A stretch of DNA of 64,000 bases from Petrolisthes cinctipes (Eukaryota; Arthropoda; Malacostraca; Decapoda; Porcellanidae), in contig JAWQEG010001306.1 of assembly GCA_033782935.1 (NCBI GenBank), forward strand, positions 3,134,151-3,198,150, written 5' to 3'. The translations under genes were made by a program, and so were the position numbers. The notes beneath the pieces were generated by a model. That model was not told the origin of the DNA. It saw nothing but the letters and a program-made list of their open reading frames with translations, and did not search any database. Positions 38,901 through 49,966 of this stretch are shown here, piece by piece. How positions within the stretch are numbered: position 1 is the stretch's first letter; every line of letters begins with the position of its first letter.

Positions 38901-41900
38901 TCTGTATCTTGAAAACATTCTAACTAGGAGTAGGCATGTACAGATCGCTTCTAGGACCCTAAAATACCGAATTTTCGGGTGTTTTGAGCCTGAATTTGAG
39001 ATATAAACGGGTACAGAAGATACATGCACATATCGACTTTGGACATTAAAATAATCGATTTTTAGCATGTTTTGAGCCTATATTTTGAAAATATTCTAGC
39101 ACTGAGTAGGAATGTACATATAGCTTATGGGACCCAAAAATATCGAATTTTCGGGTGTTTTGTGCCTGAATTTGAGACAACGACTTTGGGCACCTAAAAT
39201 ATCGATTTTCAGCATGTTTTGGGCCTGTATCTGAGTAGGCATGTACACATCGCTTCTGGGCCCCCAAAATATCGAATTTTCGGGTGTTTTGTGCCAGAAT
39301 TTGATATATAAACGGTTACAGAAGATGCATGCACATATCGACTTTTGGGCACATAAAAGATCGATTTTGTACATGTTATGGGTCTGTATCTTGAAAACAT
39401 TCTAACTAGGAGTAGGCATGTACTGATCGCTTCTAGGACCTAAAAATAACGAATTTTCGGGTGTTTTGAGCCTGATTTTGAGATATAAACGGGTACAGAA
39501 GATGTATGCACATTATCGACTTTGGACACTTAAAATATCGATTTTTAGCATGTTTTGAGCCTATATTTTGAAAACATTCTAGCACTGAGTAGGCATGTAC
39601 AGATCGCTTCTGGGACCCAAAAATATCGAATTTTCGGGTGTTTTGAGGTTGAATTTGGAATATAAACGGGTGCAGAAGATACATACACATATTGACTTTG
39701 GGCACCTAAAATATCGATTTTCAGCATGTTTTGGGCCTGTATCTGAGTAGGCATGTACAGATCGCTTCTCGGACCCCAAAATATCGTATTTTCGGGTGTT
39801 TTGAGCTTGAATTTGAAATATAAACGGATACAAAAGATGCATGCAGATATCGACTTTTGGGCACCAAAAGATCGATTTTCAGTATGTTTTGGGCCTTTAT
39901 TTTGAAAATAATCTAACACGGAGTAGGCATGTACAGATCGCTTCTAAGACCCGAAAATATCGAATTTTCGGGTGTTTTGTGCCTAAATTTGAGATATCGA
40001 CTTTGGGCACCTAAAATATCGATTTTAGCATGTTTTGGGCCTATATTTTGAAAATATTCTAGCATTGAGTAGGCATGTAGAGATCGCTTCTGGGACCACA
40101 AAATATCGAATTTTCGGATGTATTGAGCCTGAATTTGAGATATAAACGGGTACAGAAATTGCATGCACATATTGACTTTGGGCACCTAAAATATCGATTT
40201 TCAGCATGCTTTGGGCCTGTATTTTGAAAATACTCTAACACGGAGTAGGCATGTACAGATCGCTTCTGGGACCCAAAAATATCGAATTTTAGGGTGTATT
40301 TATGTTGAATTTGGGATATAAACGGGTGCAGAAAATGCATACACATATTGAATTTGGGCACCGAAAATATCGATTTTCAGCATGTTTTGGGCCTGTATCT
40401 GAGTAGGCATGTACAGATCGCTTCTGGGACCCAAAAATATCGAATTTTCGGGTGTTTTGTGCCTGAATTTGAGACATCGACTTTTGGCACCATAAAATAT
40501 CGATTTTCAGCATGTTTTGGGCCTGTATCTGAGTAGGCATGTACACATCGCTTCTGGGACACCAAAACATCGAATTTTCGGGTGTTTTGAGCCTGAATTT
40601 GATATATAAACGGGTACAGAAGATGCATGCACATTTCGACTTTTGGGCACCTAAAAGGTCGATTTTCAGTATGTTTTGGGCATGTATATTGAAAAATATC
40701 TAACACGGTGTAGTCATGTACAGATCGCTTCTGGGACCCCAAAATATCGAATTTTCGGGTGTTTTGAACCAGAATTTGAGATATAAATGGGTACAAAAGA
40801 TGCATGCACATATCGACTTTTGGGCACCTAAAAGATCTATTTTCAGTATGTTTTGGGCATGTATATTGAAAAATATCTAACACGGTGTAAGCATGTACAG
40901 ATCGCTTCTGGGACCCCAAAATATCGAATTTTCGGGTGTTTTCAGCCTGAATTTGAGATATAAACGGTTACAGAAGATGCATGCACATATTGACTTTGGG
41001 CACCTAAAATATCGATTTCAGCATGTTTTGGGCCTGTATTTTTAAAATACTCTAACACGGAGTAGGCATGTACAGATCGCTTCTGGGACCCCAAAATAAT
41101 GAATTTTCGGATGTTTTGAGCCTGAATTTTAGATATAAACGGGTACAGAAGATGCATGCATATAATAGACTTTTGGGCACCTAAAATATCGATTTTAAGC
41201 ATGTTTTGGGTCTGTATCTTAAAAACATTCTAACTAAGATTAGGCATGTACAGATCGCTTCTAGGACCCTAAAATACCGAATTTTCGGGTGTTTTGAGCC
41301 TGAATTTGAGATATAAACGGGTACAGAAGATGCATGCACATATCGACTTTGGACACTAAAAATATCGATTTTTAGCATGTTTTGAGCCTATATTTTGAAA
41401 ATATTCTAGTACTGAGTAGGAATGCACAGATCGCTTCTGGGACCCTAAAATATCGAATTTTCAGGTGTTTTGAGGTTGAATTTGGGATATAAACGGGTGC
41501 AGAAGATGCATACACATATTGACTTTTGGGCACCTAAAATATCGATTTTGAGCATGTTTTGGGTCTGTATCTTGAAAACATTCTAACTAGGAGTAGGCAT
41601 GTACAGATTGCTTGTAGGACCAAAAAATACCGATTTTTTCTTGTGATTTGAGCCTGAATTTGAGATATAAACGGGTACAGAAGATGCATGCACATATCGA
41701 TTTTGGACACTTCAAATATCGATTTTTAGCATGTTTTGAGCCTTTATTTTGAAATTATTCTAGCACTGAGTAGGCATGTACAGATCGCTTCTGGGACCCA
41801 AAAATATCGAATTTTCAGGAGTTTTGAGGTTGAATTTGGGATATAAACGGGTGCAGAAGATGCATACACATAATTATTCACTTTTGGCACTTAAAATATA

Positions 41901-44900
41901 GATTTTCAGCATGTTTTGGGACTGTATCTGAATAGGCATGTACAGATCGCTTCTGGAACCCCAAAATATCGAATTTTCGGGTGTTTTGAGTCTGAATTTG
42001 AGATATAAACGGATACTGAAGATGCATGAACATATCGACTTTTGGGCACCTAAAATATCGATTTTGAGCATGTTTTGGGTCTGTATCTTGAAAACATTCT
42101 AACTAGGAGTAAGCATGTACAGATCGCTTCTAGGACCCAAAAATACCGAATTTTCGGGTGTTTTGAGCCTGAATTTGAGATATAAACGGGTACAGAAGAT
42201 GCATACACATATCGACTTTGGACACTTAAAATATCGATTTTTAGCATGTTTTGAGCCTATATTTTGAAAACATTTTAGCACTGAGTAGGCATGTACAGAT
42301 CGCTTCTGGGACAAAAAATATCGAATTGTCGGGTGTTTTCAGCCTGAATTTGAGATATAAACGGTTACAGAATATGCATGCACATATCGACTTTTGTTCA
42401 CCTAAAAGATCGATTTTCAGTATATTTTAGGCCTGTATTTTGAAAATACTATAACAAGGAGTAGGCATCTACAGATCGCTTCTGGGACCCCAAAATATCG
42501 AATTTTCGGGTGTTTTGTGCCTAAATTTGAGATATCGACTTTGGGCACCTACAATATCGATTTTTAGCACGTTTTGGGCCTATATTTTGAAAATATTCTA
42601 GCACTGAGTAGGCATGTACAGATCGCTTCTGGGACCCCAAAATATCGAATTTTGTGGTATTTTGAACCTGAATTTGAGATATAAACGGGTACAGAAGATG
42701 CATGCACATATTGACTTTGGGCACCTAAAATATCGATTTTCAGCATGTTTTGGGCCTGTATTTTGAAAATACTCTAACACGGAGTAGGCATGTACAAATC
42801 GCTTATGGGACCCAAAAATATCGAATTTTCGCGTTTTTTGAGGTTGAATTTGGGATATAAACGGGAGCAGAAGATGCATACACTTATTGATTTTGGGCAC
42901 CTAAAATATCGATTTTCAGCATGTTTTGGGCATCTATCTGAGTAGGCATGTACAGATCGCATCTGGCACCCCAAAATATCGAATTTTCGGGTGTTTTCAG
43001 CCTGAATCTGAGATATATACGGGTACAGAAGATGCATGCACATATCGACTTTTGGGCACCTAAAATATCGATTTTCAGTATGTTTTGTGCCTGTATTTTA
43101 AAAATACTCTAACACGGAGTAGGCATGTACAGATCGTTTCTGGGACCCCAAAATATCGAATTTTCGGGTGTTTTGTGCCTGAATTTGTGATATCGATTTT
43201 AAGCACCTAAAATCTAGATTTTTAGCATGTTTTGGCCCTATATTTTGAAAATATTCTAGCACTGAGTAGGCATGTACAGATCGCTTCTGGGACCCCAAAA
43301 TATCGAATTTTCGGGTGTTTTGAGCCTGAATTTGAGATATAAACGGGTACAGAAGATGCATGCACATATTGACTTTGGGCACCTAAAATATCGATTTTCA
43401 GCATGTTTTGAGCCTGTATTTTGAAAATACTCTAAAACGGAGTAGGCATGTACAGATCGCTTCTGGAACCCAAAAATATCGAATTTTCGGGTGTTTTAAG
43501 GTTGAATTTGAGATATAAACGGGAGCAGAAGACTTATTGACTTTGGGCACCTAAAATATCGATTTTCAGCATGTTTTGGCCTGTATCTGAGTAGGCATGT
43601 ACAGATCGCTTATGGGACCCCAAAATATCGAATTTTCGGGTGTTGTGAGCCTGAATTTGAGATATAAACGGGTACTGAAGATGCATGCACATATCGACTT
43701 TTGGGCACCTAAAATATCGATTTTGAGCATGTTTTGGGTCTGTATCTTGAAAACATTTTAACTAGGAGTAGGCATGTACAGATCGCTTCTAGGACCCAAA
43801 AATACCGAATTTTCGAGTGTTTTGAGACTAAATTTGAGATATAAACGGGTACAGAAAATGCATGCACATATGGACTTTGAACACTTAAAATATCGATTTT
43901 AGTATGTTTTTAGCCTATATTTTGAAAACATTCTAGCACTAACTAGGCATGTACAGATCGCTTCTAGGTCCCCAAAACATCGAATTTTCGGGTGTTTTGA
44001 GCCTGAATTTGGGATATAAACGAGTGCAGAAGATGCATACACATATTGACTTTGGGCACCTAAAATATCAATTTTCAGCATGTTTTGAGCCTGTATCTGA
44101 GTAGGGATGTACAGATCGCATCTGGGACCCCAAAATATCAAATTTTCGGGTGTTTTGATCCTGAATTTGAGATATAAACGGGTACTGAAGATGCATGCAC
44201 ATATCGACTTTTGGGCACCTAAAATATCGATTTTGAGCATGTTTTGGGTCTGTATCTTGAAAACATTCTAACTAGGAGTAGGCATGTACAGATCGCTTCT
44301 AGGACCCAAAAATACCGAATTTTCGGGTGTTTTAAGCCTGAATTTGAGATATAAACGGGTACAGAAGATGAATGCACATATCGACTTTAGACACTTAAAA
44401 TATCGATTTTTAGTATGTTTTGAGCCTATATTTTGAAAACATTCTAGCACTGACTAGGCATATACAGATCACTTCTGGGACCCAAAAATATCGAATTTTC
44501 GGGTGTTTTGACCCTGAATTTGTGATATAAACGAGAGTAGAAGATGCATACACATATTGACTTTAGGCACCTAAAATATCAATTTTCAGCATGTTTTGGG
44601 CCTGTATCTGAGTAGGGATGTACAGATCGCATCTGGGACCCCAAAAAATCGAATTTTCGGGTGTTTTCAGCCTGAATTTGAGATATAAACGGGTACAGAA
44701 GATGCATGCACATATCGACTATTGGGCACCTAAGAGATCGATTTTCAGTATGTTTTGGGCCTGTATTTTGAAAATACTCTAACACGGAGTAGGCATGTAC
44801 AGATCACTTCTGGGACCCCAAAATATCGAATTTTCGGGTGTTTTGAGCCTGAATTTGAGATATAAACGGGTACAGAAGATGCATGCAGATATTGACTTTG

Positions 44901-45738
44901 GGCACCTAAAATATCGATTTTCAGCATGTGTTGGGCCTATATTTTGAAAATACTCTACCACGGAGTAGGCATCTACAGATCGCTTCAGGGACCCCAAAAT
45001 ATCGAATTTTCAGGTGTTTTGTGCCTGAATTTGAGATATCGACTTTAGGCACTTAAAATATCGATTTTTAGCATGTTTTGGGCCTATATTTTGAAAATAT
45101 TCTAGCACTGAGTAGGCATGTACAGATCATTTCTGGGGCCCCAAAATATCGAATTTTCGGGTGTTTTGAGCCTGAATTTGAGATATAAACGGGTACAGAA
45201 GATGCATGCAGATATTGACTTTGGGCACCTAAAATATCGATTTTCAGCATGTTTTGGGCCTATATTTTGAAAATACTCTAACACGGAGTTGTACAGATCG
45301 CTTCTTGGACCCCAAAATACTTTTTTTTCTGGTGTTTTGAGCCTGAATTTGAGATATAAGCAGGTACTGAAGATACATGCTCATATCAACTTTTGGGCAC
45401 CTAAAATATCTATTTTGATCATGTTTTGGGCCTGTATCTTAGTAGGCATGTACAGATCGCTTCTGGGACCCCAAAATATTGAATTTTCGGGTGTTTTGAG
45501 CCTTAATTTGAGATATAAACGGGTACAGAAGATGCATGCACATATCGACTTTGGGCACCTAAAATATCGATATTCAGCATGTTTTGGGCCTGTATTTTGA
45601 AAATACTCTAACACGGAGTAGGCATGTACATATCGCTTCTAGGACCCCAAAATATCGAATTTTCGGGTGTTTTGAGCCTGAATTTGAGATATAAACGGGT
45701 ACAGAAGATGCATGCACATATCGCCTTTGGACACTTAA
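32736..45738 (-). repeat. Satellite array, block 3 (same orientation as block 1)
   Basis: The tandem satellite continues in the block 1 orientation from the palindrome to 45,738. This block uses monomer ends not seen in block 1: CTAACTAGGAGT, CTAGCAAGGAGT and the deleted end GTATCTGAGTAGG. From about 43.5 to 44.7 kb, two 177-bp monomers plus one 158-bp end-deleted monomer form a trimer of about 511 bp (starts near 43,593, 44,103 and 44,614). The last unit is cut after GACTTTGGACACTTAA, where a retrotransposon begins. Confidence 0.96.
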
Positions 45739-47293
45739 CATCACCAGACCTGTGGATAGGAATTACTATCGAGTGTTTCCACGCTATGGGAAAAACTCCT
45801 GTGGTTATTGATGTGTTTATGATGCACGTAATGTGTGAAATGATAACAGGAAGGGAGTCTTTGAGAAATCTCTGTGTGATGCCGTCCGACCCGCAGGATT
45901 CACTCTTTTTCATGTTTGCTATAATGAGAGTTATTGTTTGCCAATTTGTGGATTCAGGTCGGAACTGGCAGGTTGGAGTTATATTACGTGAGTTTGTTTG
46001 TACTGGGTGTAATATTATATCTGGGTCGACTAAGTTTCTCTGGGATTTCTCAAAGGTGTCCTTTCCAACATTAGAAAAGATTGTGTTAAAATGATTAGTT
46101 GTCTGTGTTATGGTCTCTTTATCATCAATTTTACCTAGCGGCTCAGCATTATATTTATTATTAGGTATCATTTCTCTAATTGTCTTCCACGTGGCTCTGC
46201 TATTGCCTCTATTATTCTCTAGTTTACTGTTATAATATTCAGATTTAGAATGATGAGATAAACCACGAACTTGTCTCTTTAGGTTTTTGTATGTATTTTC
46301 TAAGTTAATATTGCTTTTGTCTTTTTTCCAGCTTTTCAGGGTATTATTTTTTTGTTGTATCAGTGTCCTCAGCTCCTCAGTGATCCAAGGAGTGAAGGGT
46401 CTCCTTACCTCCTGTGTCACTAATGGTGCACATAAATCTAAACATTTGGAGAAAACTTCATTGAATATTTGAACCTGGGTATCAACATTATCGGTAGAAT
46501 AAATTGTATTTAATATCTGACCTTCAGCTATCAGTAGATTACATAATATATCTGGTGAATAGTTTTTAAGTTGGCGAATTTTTTTAATTTTGGGTTGCCT
46601 CTTGGGTTTAGTTATGTCCAGCGTGACAGATATGAGATCATGGTCAGCAATGGGACAAGCAATCACATCATGATGTAAAACTAAAACAGGAATATTGGTT
46701 ATAATCACGTCCAATAGAGTAGCAGAGTGGGATGTAGTTCTTGAAGGCTTGTCGATTAATTGCGTTAATTTTGTGCTTTTGATTATCTGTTCCATCTTGT
46801 TTTTAGCTAAAATGTTACTATTAAGATCACCAAGTGCATAAAAAGGCTTGTTACGTAAGCGTATGTAGTTAAAAACATCAGTGACATAGTCAAAGGAATG
46901 AGAGTTAGAGTGAGGATGTCGATACATGCAGCCAACTATAACAGAAGGTAGTTTCCTGCATTGCACTGTAAGCCACAAGTCCTCCACCCCATCAATTTGT
47001 TCAATGTTTACATTAATTGGCGTAACAGTAAGAGTATCTATAACATATATACACACACCTCCTCCTCTACCTTTATCATGCCTGTATACCCTGTAGTTAG
47101 GTATCGCAATATACTGGTCTAAAACATCGTGAGTCAGCCATGTTTCACTTACACATAAAATGTCAGGTTTCCGTTCATTAACTAAAATACATATTTCATC
47201 CATATTCGCTAAAAGACTTTGTGCATTAATGTGATCGATTTTCAGATTATCCTTTTTGTTAAAACTGCAGGCACTGTCCTCATGGCCAGGTTC
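45739..47293 (-). pseudogene. ORF2 fragment: APE endonuclease and start of reverse transcriptase
   Basis: An open frame on the minus strand runs from just after a TAG at 47,294-47,296 to the satellite junction. The endonuclease motifs appear in order: INAQSLL, SETWLT, CMYRHP, GDLNSN, TLLDVIITN and ADHDLIS. These supply the expected Asn, Glu, Asp/Asn, Asp and His catalytic positions, so the nuclease looks intact. After a basic linker comes the RT N-terminal region (KKSESCGSDGITQRFLKD, then WKHSIVIPIHRSGD). The reading then enters the satellite without a stop and adds about 43 satellite-encoded residues (to 45,608). The RT palm with its YADD box is missing, so no polymerase can be made. The first in-frame ATG (47,203) lies downstream of INAQSLL and so cannot be the functional start. 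Confidence 0.85.
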
Positions 47294-48830
47294 CTATTCG
47301 TTTGGGTGCTGGCATAATCTTCCTTTATGTCCTAATTCATGGCAGTGTCCACACCTCAGTCTGTGATCGAACCTGCAGGTAGCCTGTCTATGGTTGAATT
47401 CCCCGCAGTTAAAACACCCATATTTTAATGCAGTATGGCGTTGTGTGTTGCGGGAACCGGGTTGAGACTGGGATTGCCCACCCATATGGCGCTTAAATGT
47501 TGAGGCGTAGCTGACTGCTGCCCCCTCTGGCGCGTGCATGGTGACCCCTGTGTGCGACATGTGCCCACGGAGCCTCGGTGCGAGGCCGTGGTGCAGCAGT
47601 ATGGTATTCCGAGCTGCTAGGGTGGCGAAACGAGGCGGTACCTCGGGGGGCAGGGCCGGGTGATAGACGCGGGGCAGCACCGGGGATCTGCATGGTAGGT
47701 GGGGGTTGCCGTGCAGTAGTCGGAATGGCGAGGGGGTTGTCGTGATAGCACGGTTTGTGAAGTCGTATTATTGTATACCTTCCTCGGAGCTTTCTTGATT
47801 ACATTCCAGTTTTTATATAATCGAAATTCAGGACACTGTGCTTCTATTGAACCTAACAGCCTGATGGCGCCTAGTCGGTTTAACACTGGCCTATTATCGT
47901 CACCATCGAAACACATGTCGTCTTGTTCACCAGTGCTAAGTCTGAAGTAGGGTAGAGTTTTAATTATTGAGATGCCATTTGATTTTCCCCACTTAAGTAA
48001 GTGTTCGTTGTAAGTCTCGATTTGGTCTTTAAATTGTTGTTCCATTGTAGGGGGAACTACCTGACATACATATATTTTAATTTCATAGTTTTTGTCTTTC
48101 AGGTCACTTATCAACGAGCCTAAGTTGTCAAGAATATTTTCACTGGGTGACTCTTCAATAATGTCATGAATACCAGAATGTATCACGCACTCAGTCAGAA
48201 TCCAGTTAAGTTTTTCAGAGATCCAGCTTCTGAGCAGGTCAAAATTAGCGCGTGTATGGTCCTTACTGAGCAGTTTTCACCGAGGTCGCTGCGTAGAACT
48301 CTGCGTAGATTAATATCCCCCAGGAGTAGACAGTGTGGAGGAAGTTGATTGTTGTTCGGAGCCTGAGGTTGTTCCCTGCTGTTAGGACAAAGCTTTTGTT
48401 CCAGGTCATCCACTCGTTGCTGGAGTGCGGTGATGGTTTCGAATGCAGTCTTGACTTCCGTGTTCAGTAGGTCGATTTCCAAATCTTTAGTATGTAATTT
48501 AGCTTTGATGTTCTCAACGTCTAGGGCCATTTTTAATACATCTATTTCAGTCTTGTCACCGTGGGCTCCGTGAGGCGAGGTTGATGAGGTCAAGGCTTGA
48601 GTCGAGACGTGGGTGTGTGTGATGCTGGGCGAATGTGTGCGTGTCTGTGGTACAGGCGAGAGGCGGGGCGGGGATGTATGGGGTGAGGTGGAGATGAAGG
48701 GAGAGGTGAGGATGTGGGCTGAGTTGGGGGTGTGGGGCGAGTTAGGGGTGTGGGGCGAGTTGGGGGTGTGAGACGAGTTGGAGGAATGAGGCTAGGTGGG
48801 GATGTGGGACAAGGTGGGGGTACAGTGTAA
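47294..48830 (-). pseudogene. ORF1 of the CR1-like element: Pro/Thr linker, coiled coil, esterase-like domain, two CCHC knuckles
   Basis: Minus-strand ORF1 downstream of the Harbinger insertion. In order: a Pro/Ser/Thr linker with tandem HTPNSP units (about 48,600-48,825); a heptad-like helix (MALDVENIKAKLHTKDLEID onward, about 48,420-48,530); and an SGNH/GDSL-type esterase-like domain (LLLGDINLRRV, then SGIHDI, then LNRLGAIRL). Two zinc knuckles follow, CFNCGEFNHRQATC and CGHCHELGHKGRLC (47,300-47,400). ORF1 proteins of this kind bind the element RNA. In the esterase blocks the expected GDS serine is Ile, and the usual catalytic Asp-His pair near LNRLG is not evident. The frame is broken by a TAG at 48,792-48,794, a frameshift near 48,255 and another near 47,640-47,690, so it is a pseudogene. 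It ends with TAG at 47,294-47,296. Confidence 0.8.
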
Positions 48831-49113
48831 AGGCGCCTTCACACGGGGCAACTCGCGGCGATTTTTGTTGCCAGCAACACCCGCAAGTGTTAGCCGGCAG
48901 CAAATCTGGGCCCTGCGAGCGAAATTGCCGGGAGACCGCTCTGTTGGTGTTTTGCTGCCGGCAGCGGCTGACTCCAAGTGAAGTGCCGTTGAAAAAGTTA
49001 AAAAATAGCCATCGCCACTCACCAGCAGACGACAACAACAAGGAAGACAACACAACCACTTGAGCATTTGTGTACCAGCGTGTAGCGGTGAGAGTTATTA
49101 CCTCAAGCTCAAC

Positions 49114-49287
49114 ATGTGGACTCGGGATACAGAAGTAGCGCTGCTTGAGCACGTAAGGGAGTATATGCATCTTTGGGACCACAAGGATCGTCTATACACC
49201 AAACAGAGCCTACGGAGAGCTACATATGAGAAAATAGCTGTCACAAACGTTTTTTCTTGGGTTTTTTCGTCATCAGGGCCAAAATAA
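49114..49287 (+). pseudogene. Truncated MADF/Myb-SANT-like protein of the Harbinger element
   Basis: From the ATG at 49,114 the frame reads MWTRDTEVALLEHVREYMHL, then WDHKDRLYTKQSLRRATYEK, then IA. The pattern of an aromatic start, LLxxV, LWD, a Tyr about nine residues later and WxxIA-like YEKIA fits the first two helices of a MADF domain, the DNA-binding partner protein carried by PIF/Harbinger elements. The homology ends at about 49,250. After that the frame reads into the opposite-strand transposase fragment and stops at 49,287. About 42 residues of domain remain, too few for a complete MADF fold. Confidence 0.6.
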
Positions 49288-49327
49288 TTGTTGCTTCAGC
49301 GATCGCGTCGTCAGAGGAGGAGTCCAT
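49241..49327 (-). pseudogene. N-terminal stub of the Harbinger transposase
   Basis: A minus-strand ATG at 49,327 opens a 28-codon frame, MDSSSDDAIAEATIILALMT then KKPKKKRL, with a TGA at 49,241-49,243. An acidic N-terminus followed by a helix and a lysine/arginine cluster is usual just before the conserved start of a Harbinger transposase. The position next to the right terminal repeat and its orientation toward the MADF stub also fit. The catalytic DDE part is deleted. Identification rests mainly on context. Confidence 0.4.
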
Positions 49328-49479
49328 CTTGTTTGTGTACATTTGCAGCCAGCCGCTGAGCCGCCAGCTTCATGAACCCGCCCGTGTGTAGACTTTTCTT
49401 TGAATATTGCCGGCAACACCTGCCAGTAGCAGTTGCCGGCAACAAAAATCGCCGCGAGTTGCCCCGTGTGAAGGCGCCT

Positions 49480-49746
49480 TAAGGCGTGGGTGTGGTGCGT
49501 GGCGGAGATAGGGGGGGTGGCGGGGGTGTATGTACTGTCGGGAGAGAGACCTGGGACCCTGACAACAGGGTGGAGTTGCTGTGTCCCATGCGGGGAATAG
49601 TCTGGCCTGGTGTCGTTTTCCTCAGCGATTGGTGCATTAGCCATTATCAAGTCTATAAGTTGCTCCTTGTTGACCCAGACTTTAGTTAATCCCAGTTCTC
49701 CACATCGCTTCTGTAGGTCAGATTTGTGGAATTTTAAAGGTAACAA
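49480..49746 (-). pseudogene. ORF1 N-terminal piece with SAP-like motif
   Basis: Minus-strand open frame upstream of the Harbinger insertion. It encodes FHKSDLQKRCGELGLTKVWV, then NKEQLIDLIMANA, which resembles the helix-turn-helix of a SAP-type nucleic-acid-binding motif. A Pro/Thr-rich stretch follows. No ATG precedes the SAP-like part: a TAG lies just upstream and the first ATG is at the Met of DLIMANA. The original start may therefore be lost. Removing the 649-bp transposon and one TAA duplication puts this piece in the same frame as the linker at 48,600-48,830, which shows they were one ORF. Confidence 0.65.
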
Positions 49747-49841
49747 ACGAATACCAGTGTGGAATGGATCCTAAAATAATAAAGCCTTACAAGTGTGGTT
49801 GGTTTGGAAGGTAACAAACAATACCACTGTGGAATGGACCC
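49737..49841. repeat. Duplicated 35-bp motif in the CR1-like 5' leader
   Basis: AAGGTAACAAACGAATACCA... at 49,737-49,771 is repeated with a few changes at 49,808-49,841 (71 bp apart). It lies immediately upstream (minus-strand sense) of ORF1, so it may be a 5'-UTR monomer as found in some LINE promoters. The second copy abuts the minisatellite and marks the probable 5' end of the element. Confidence 0.6.
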
Positions 49842-49842
49842 A

Positions 49843-49933
49843 ATGTTATTGTTATTATTATGTTACAGACATCATGTGTGTGTACAATGATAGGGTCTGT
49901 GTGTGTGTGTGTGTGTGTGTAGATTGAGAGGGT

Positions 49934-49934
<1 letters not shown>
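49843..49934. repeat. GT minisatellite, left fragment
   Basis: One copy of a unit that recurs at 54.8, 56.4-56.8 and 60.93 kb: TTATTGTTA-type triplets, TTACAGACATCATGTGTGTG, TACAATGATAGGGT, then (GT)n. It is followed directly by the 3' tail of the next retrotransposon. Confidence 0.85.

Positions 49935-49966
<32 letters not shown>

Larger units (their letters stand above)
48831..49479. mobile_element. PIF/Harbinger DNA transposon, internally deleted
   Basis: The terminal inverted repeats are 48,831-48,878 and 49,432-49,479. Each is 48 bp, begins AGGCGCCTTCACACGGGGCA, and they differ at one base. The element is flanked by a direct TAA (48,828-48,830 and 49,480-49,482), matching the TWA/TTA target preference of PIF/Harbinger. 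Only the beginnings of the two family genes remain, pointing at each other: a MADF/Myb-like reading frame on plus and a transposase N-terminus on minus. The middle has been deleted at about 49,243-49,250. It sits inside the ORF1 Pro/Thr linker of the CR1-like element and is therefore younger than that element. Confidence 0.88.
45739..49841 (-). mobile_element. CR1/L2-like non-LTR retrotransposon, 5' part only, 3' end lost to the satellite
   Basis: On the minus strand the element reads 5' to 3' from about 49,841 down to 45,739. It holds a 5' leader with a duplicated 35-bp motif, ORF1 (interrupted by a DNA transposon) and the first half of ORF2: the complete AP-type endonuclease and the very start of the reverse transcriptase. 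The RT palm, the C-terminal region and the 3' UTR are absent, because the sequence runs directly into the satellite. This is the reverse of the usual 5' truncation of LINEs, so the 3' loss is probably a later rearrangement. Placement in the CR1/L2 group rests on the esterase-like ORF1 and the style of the endonuclease, and is provisional. Confidence 0.8.

Noticed and set aside
1..45738. Dozens of ORFs of 60-320 codons in the satellite on both strands
   Set aside because: They repeat the same 59-residue motif, start mostly at non-ATG codons, end at length-variant monomers and lack gene signals. They follow from 177 being divisible by three.
1..45738. CRISPR-like array of direct repeats
   Set aside because: There are no unique spacers between repeats. 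The whole 177-bp unit repeats head to tail in eukaryotic DNA.
1..45738. CENP-B box in the satellite (ending CGGG after AATTTT)
   Set aside because: The fixed TTCG and A positions of the CENP-B consensus do not match upstream of CGGG.
45624..46472. Plus-strand ORFs over the CR1-like element
   Set aside because: They are antisense shadows of the ORF2 endonuclease/RT frame, which has recognisable motifs.
48742..49182. 146-codon minus-strand frame across the Harbinger element
   Set aside because: It crosses the left terminal repeat and mixes transposon with LINE linker sequence. It is a chance frame.
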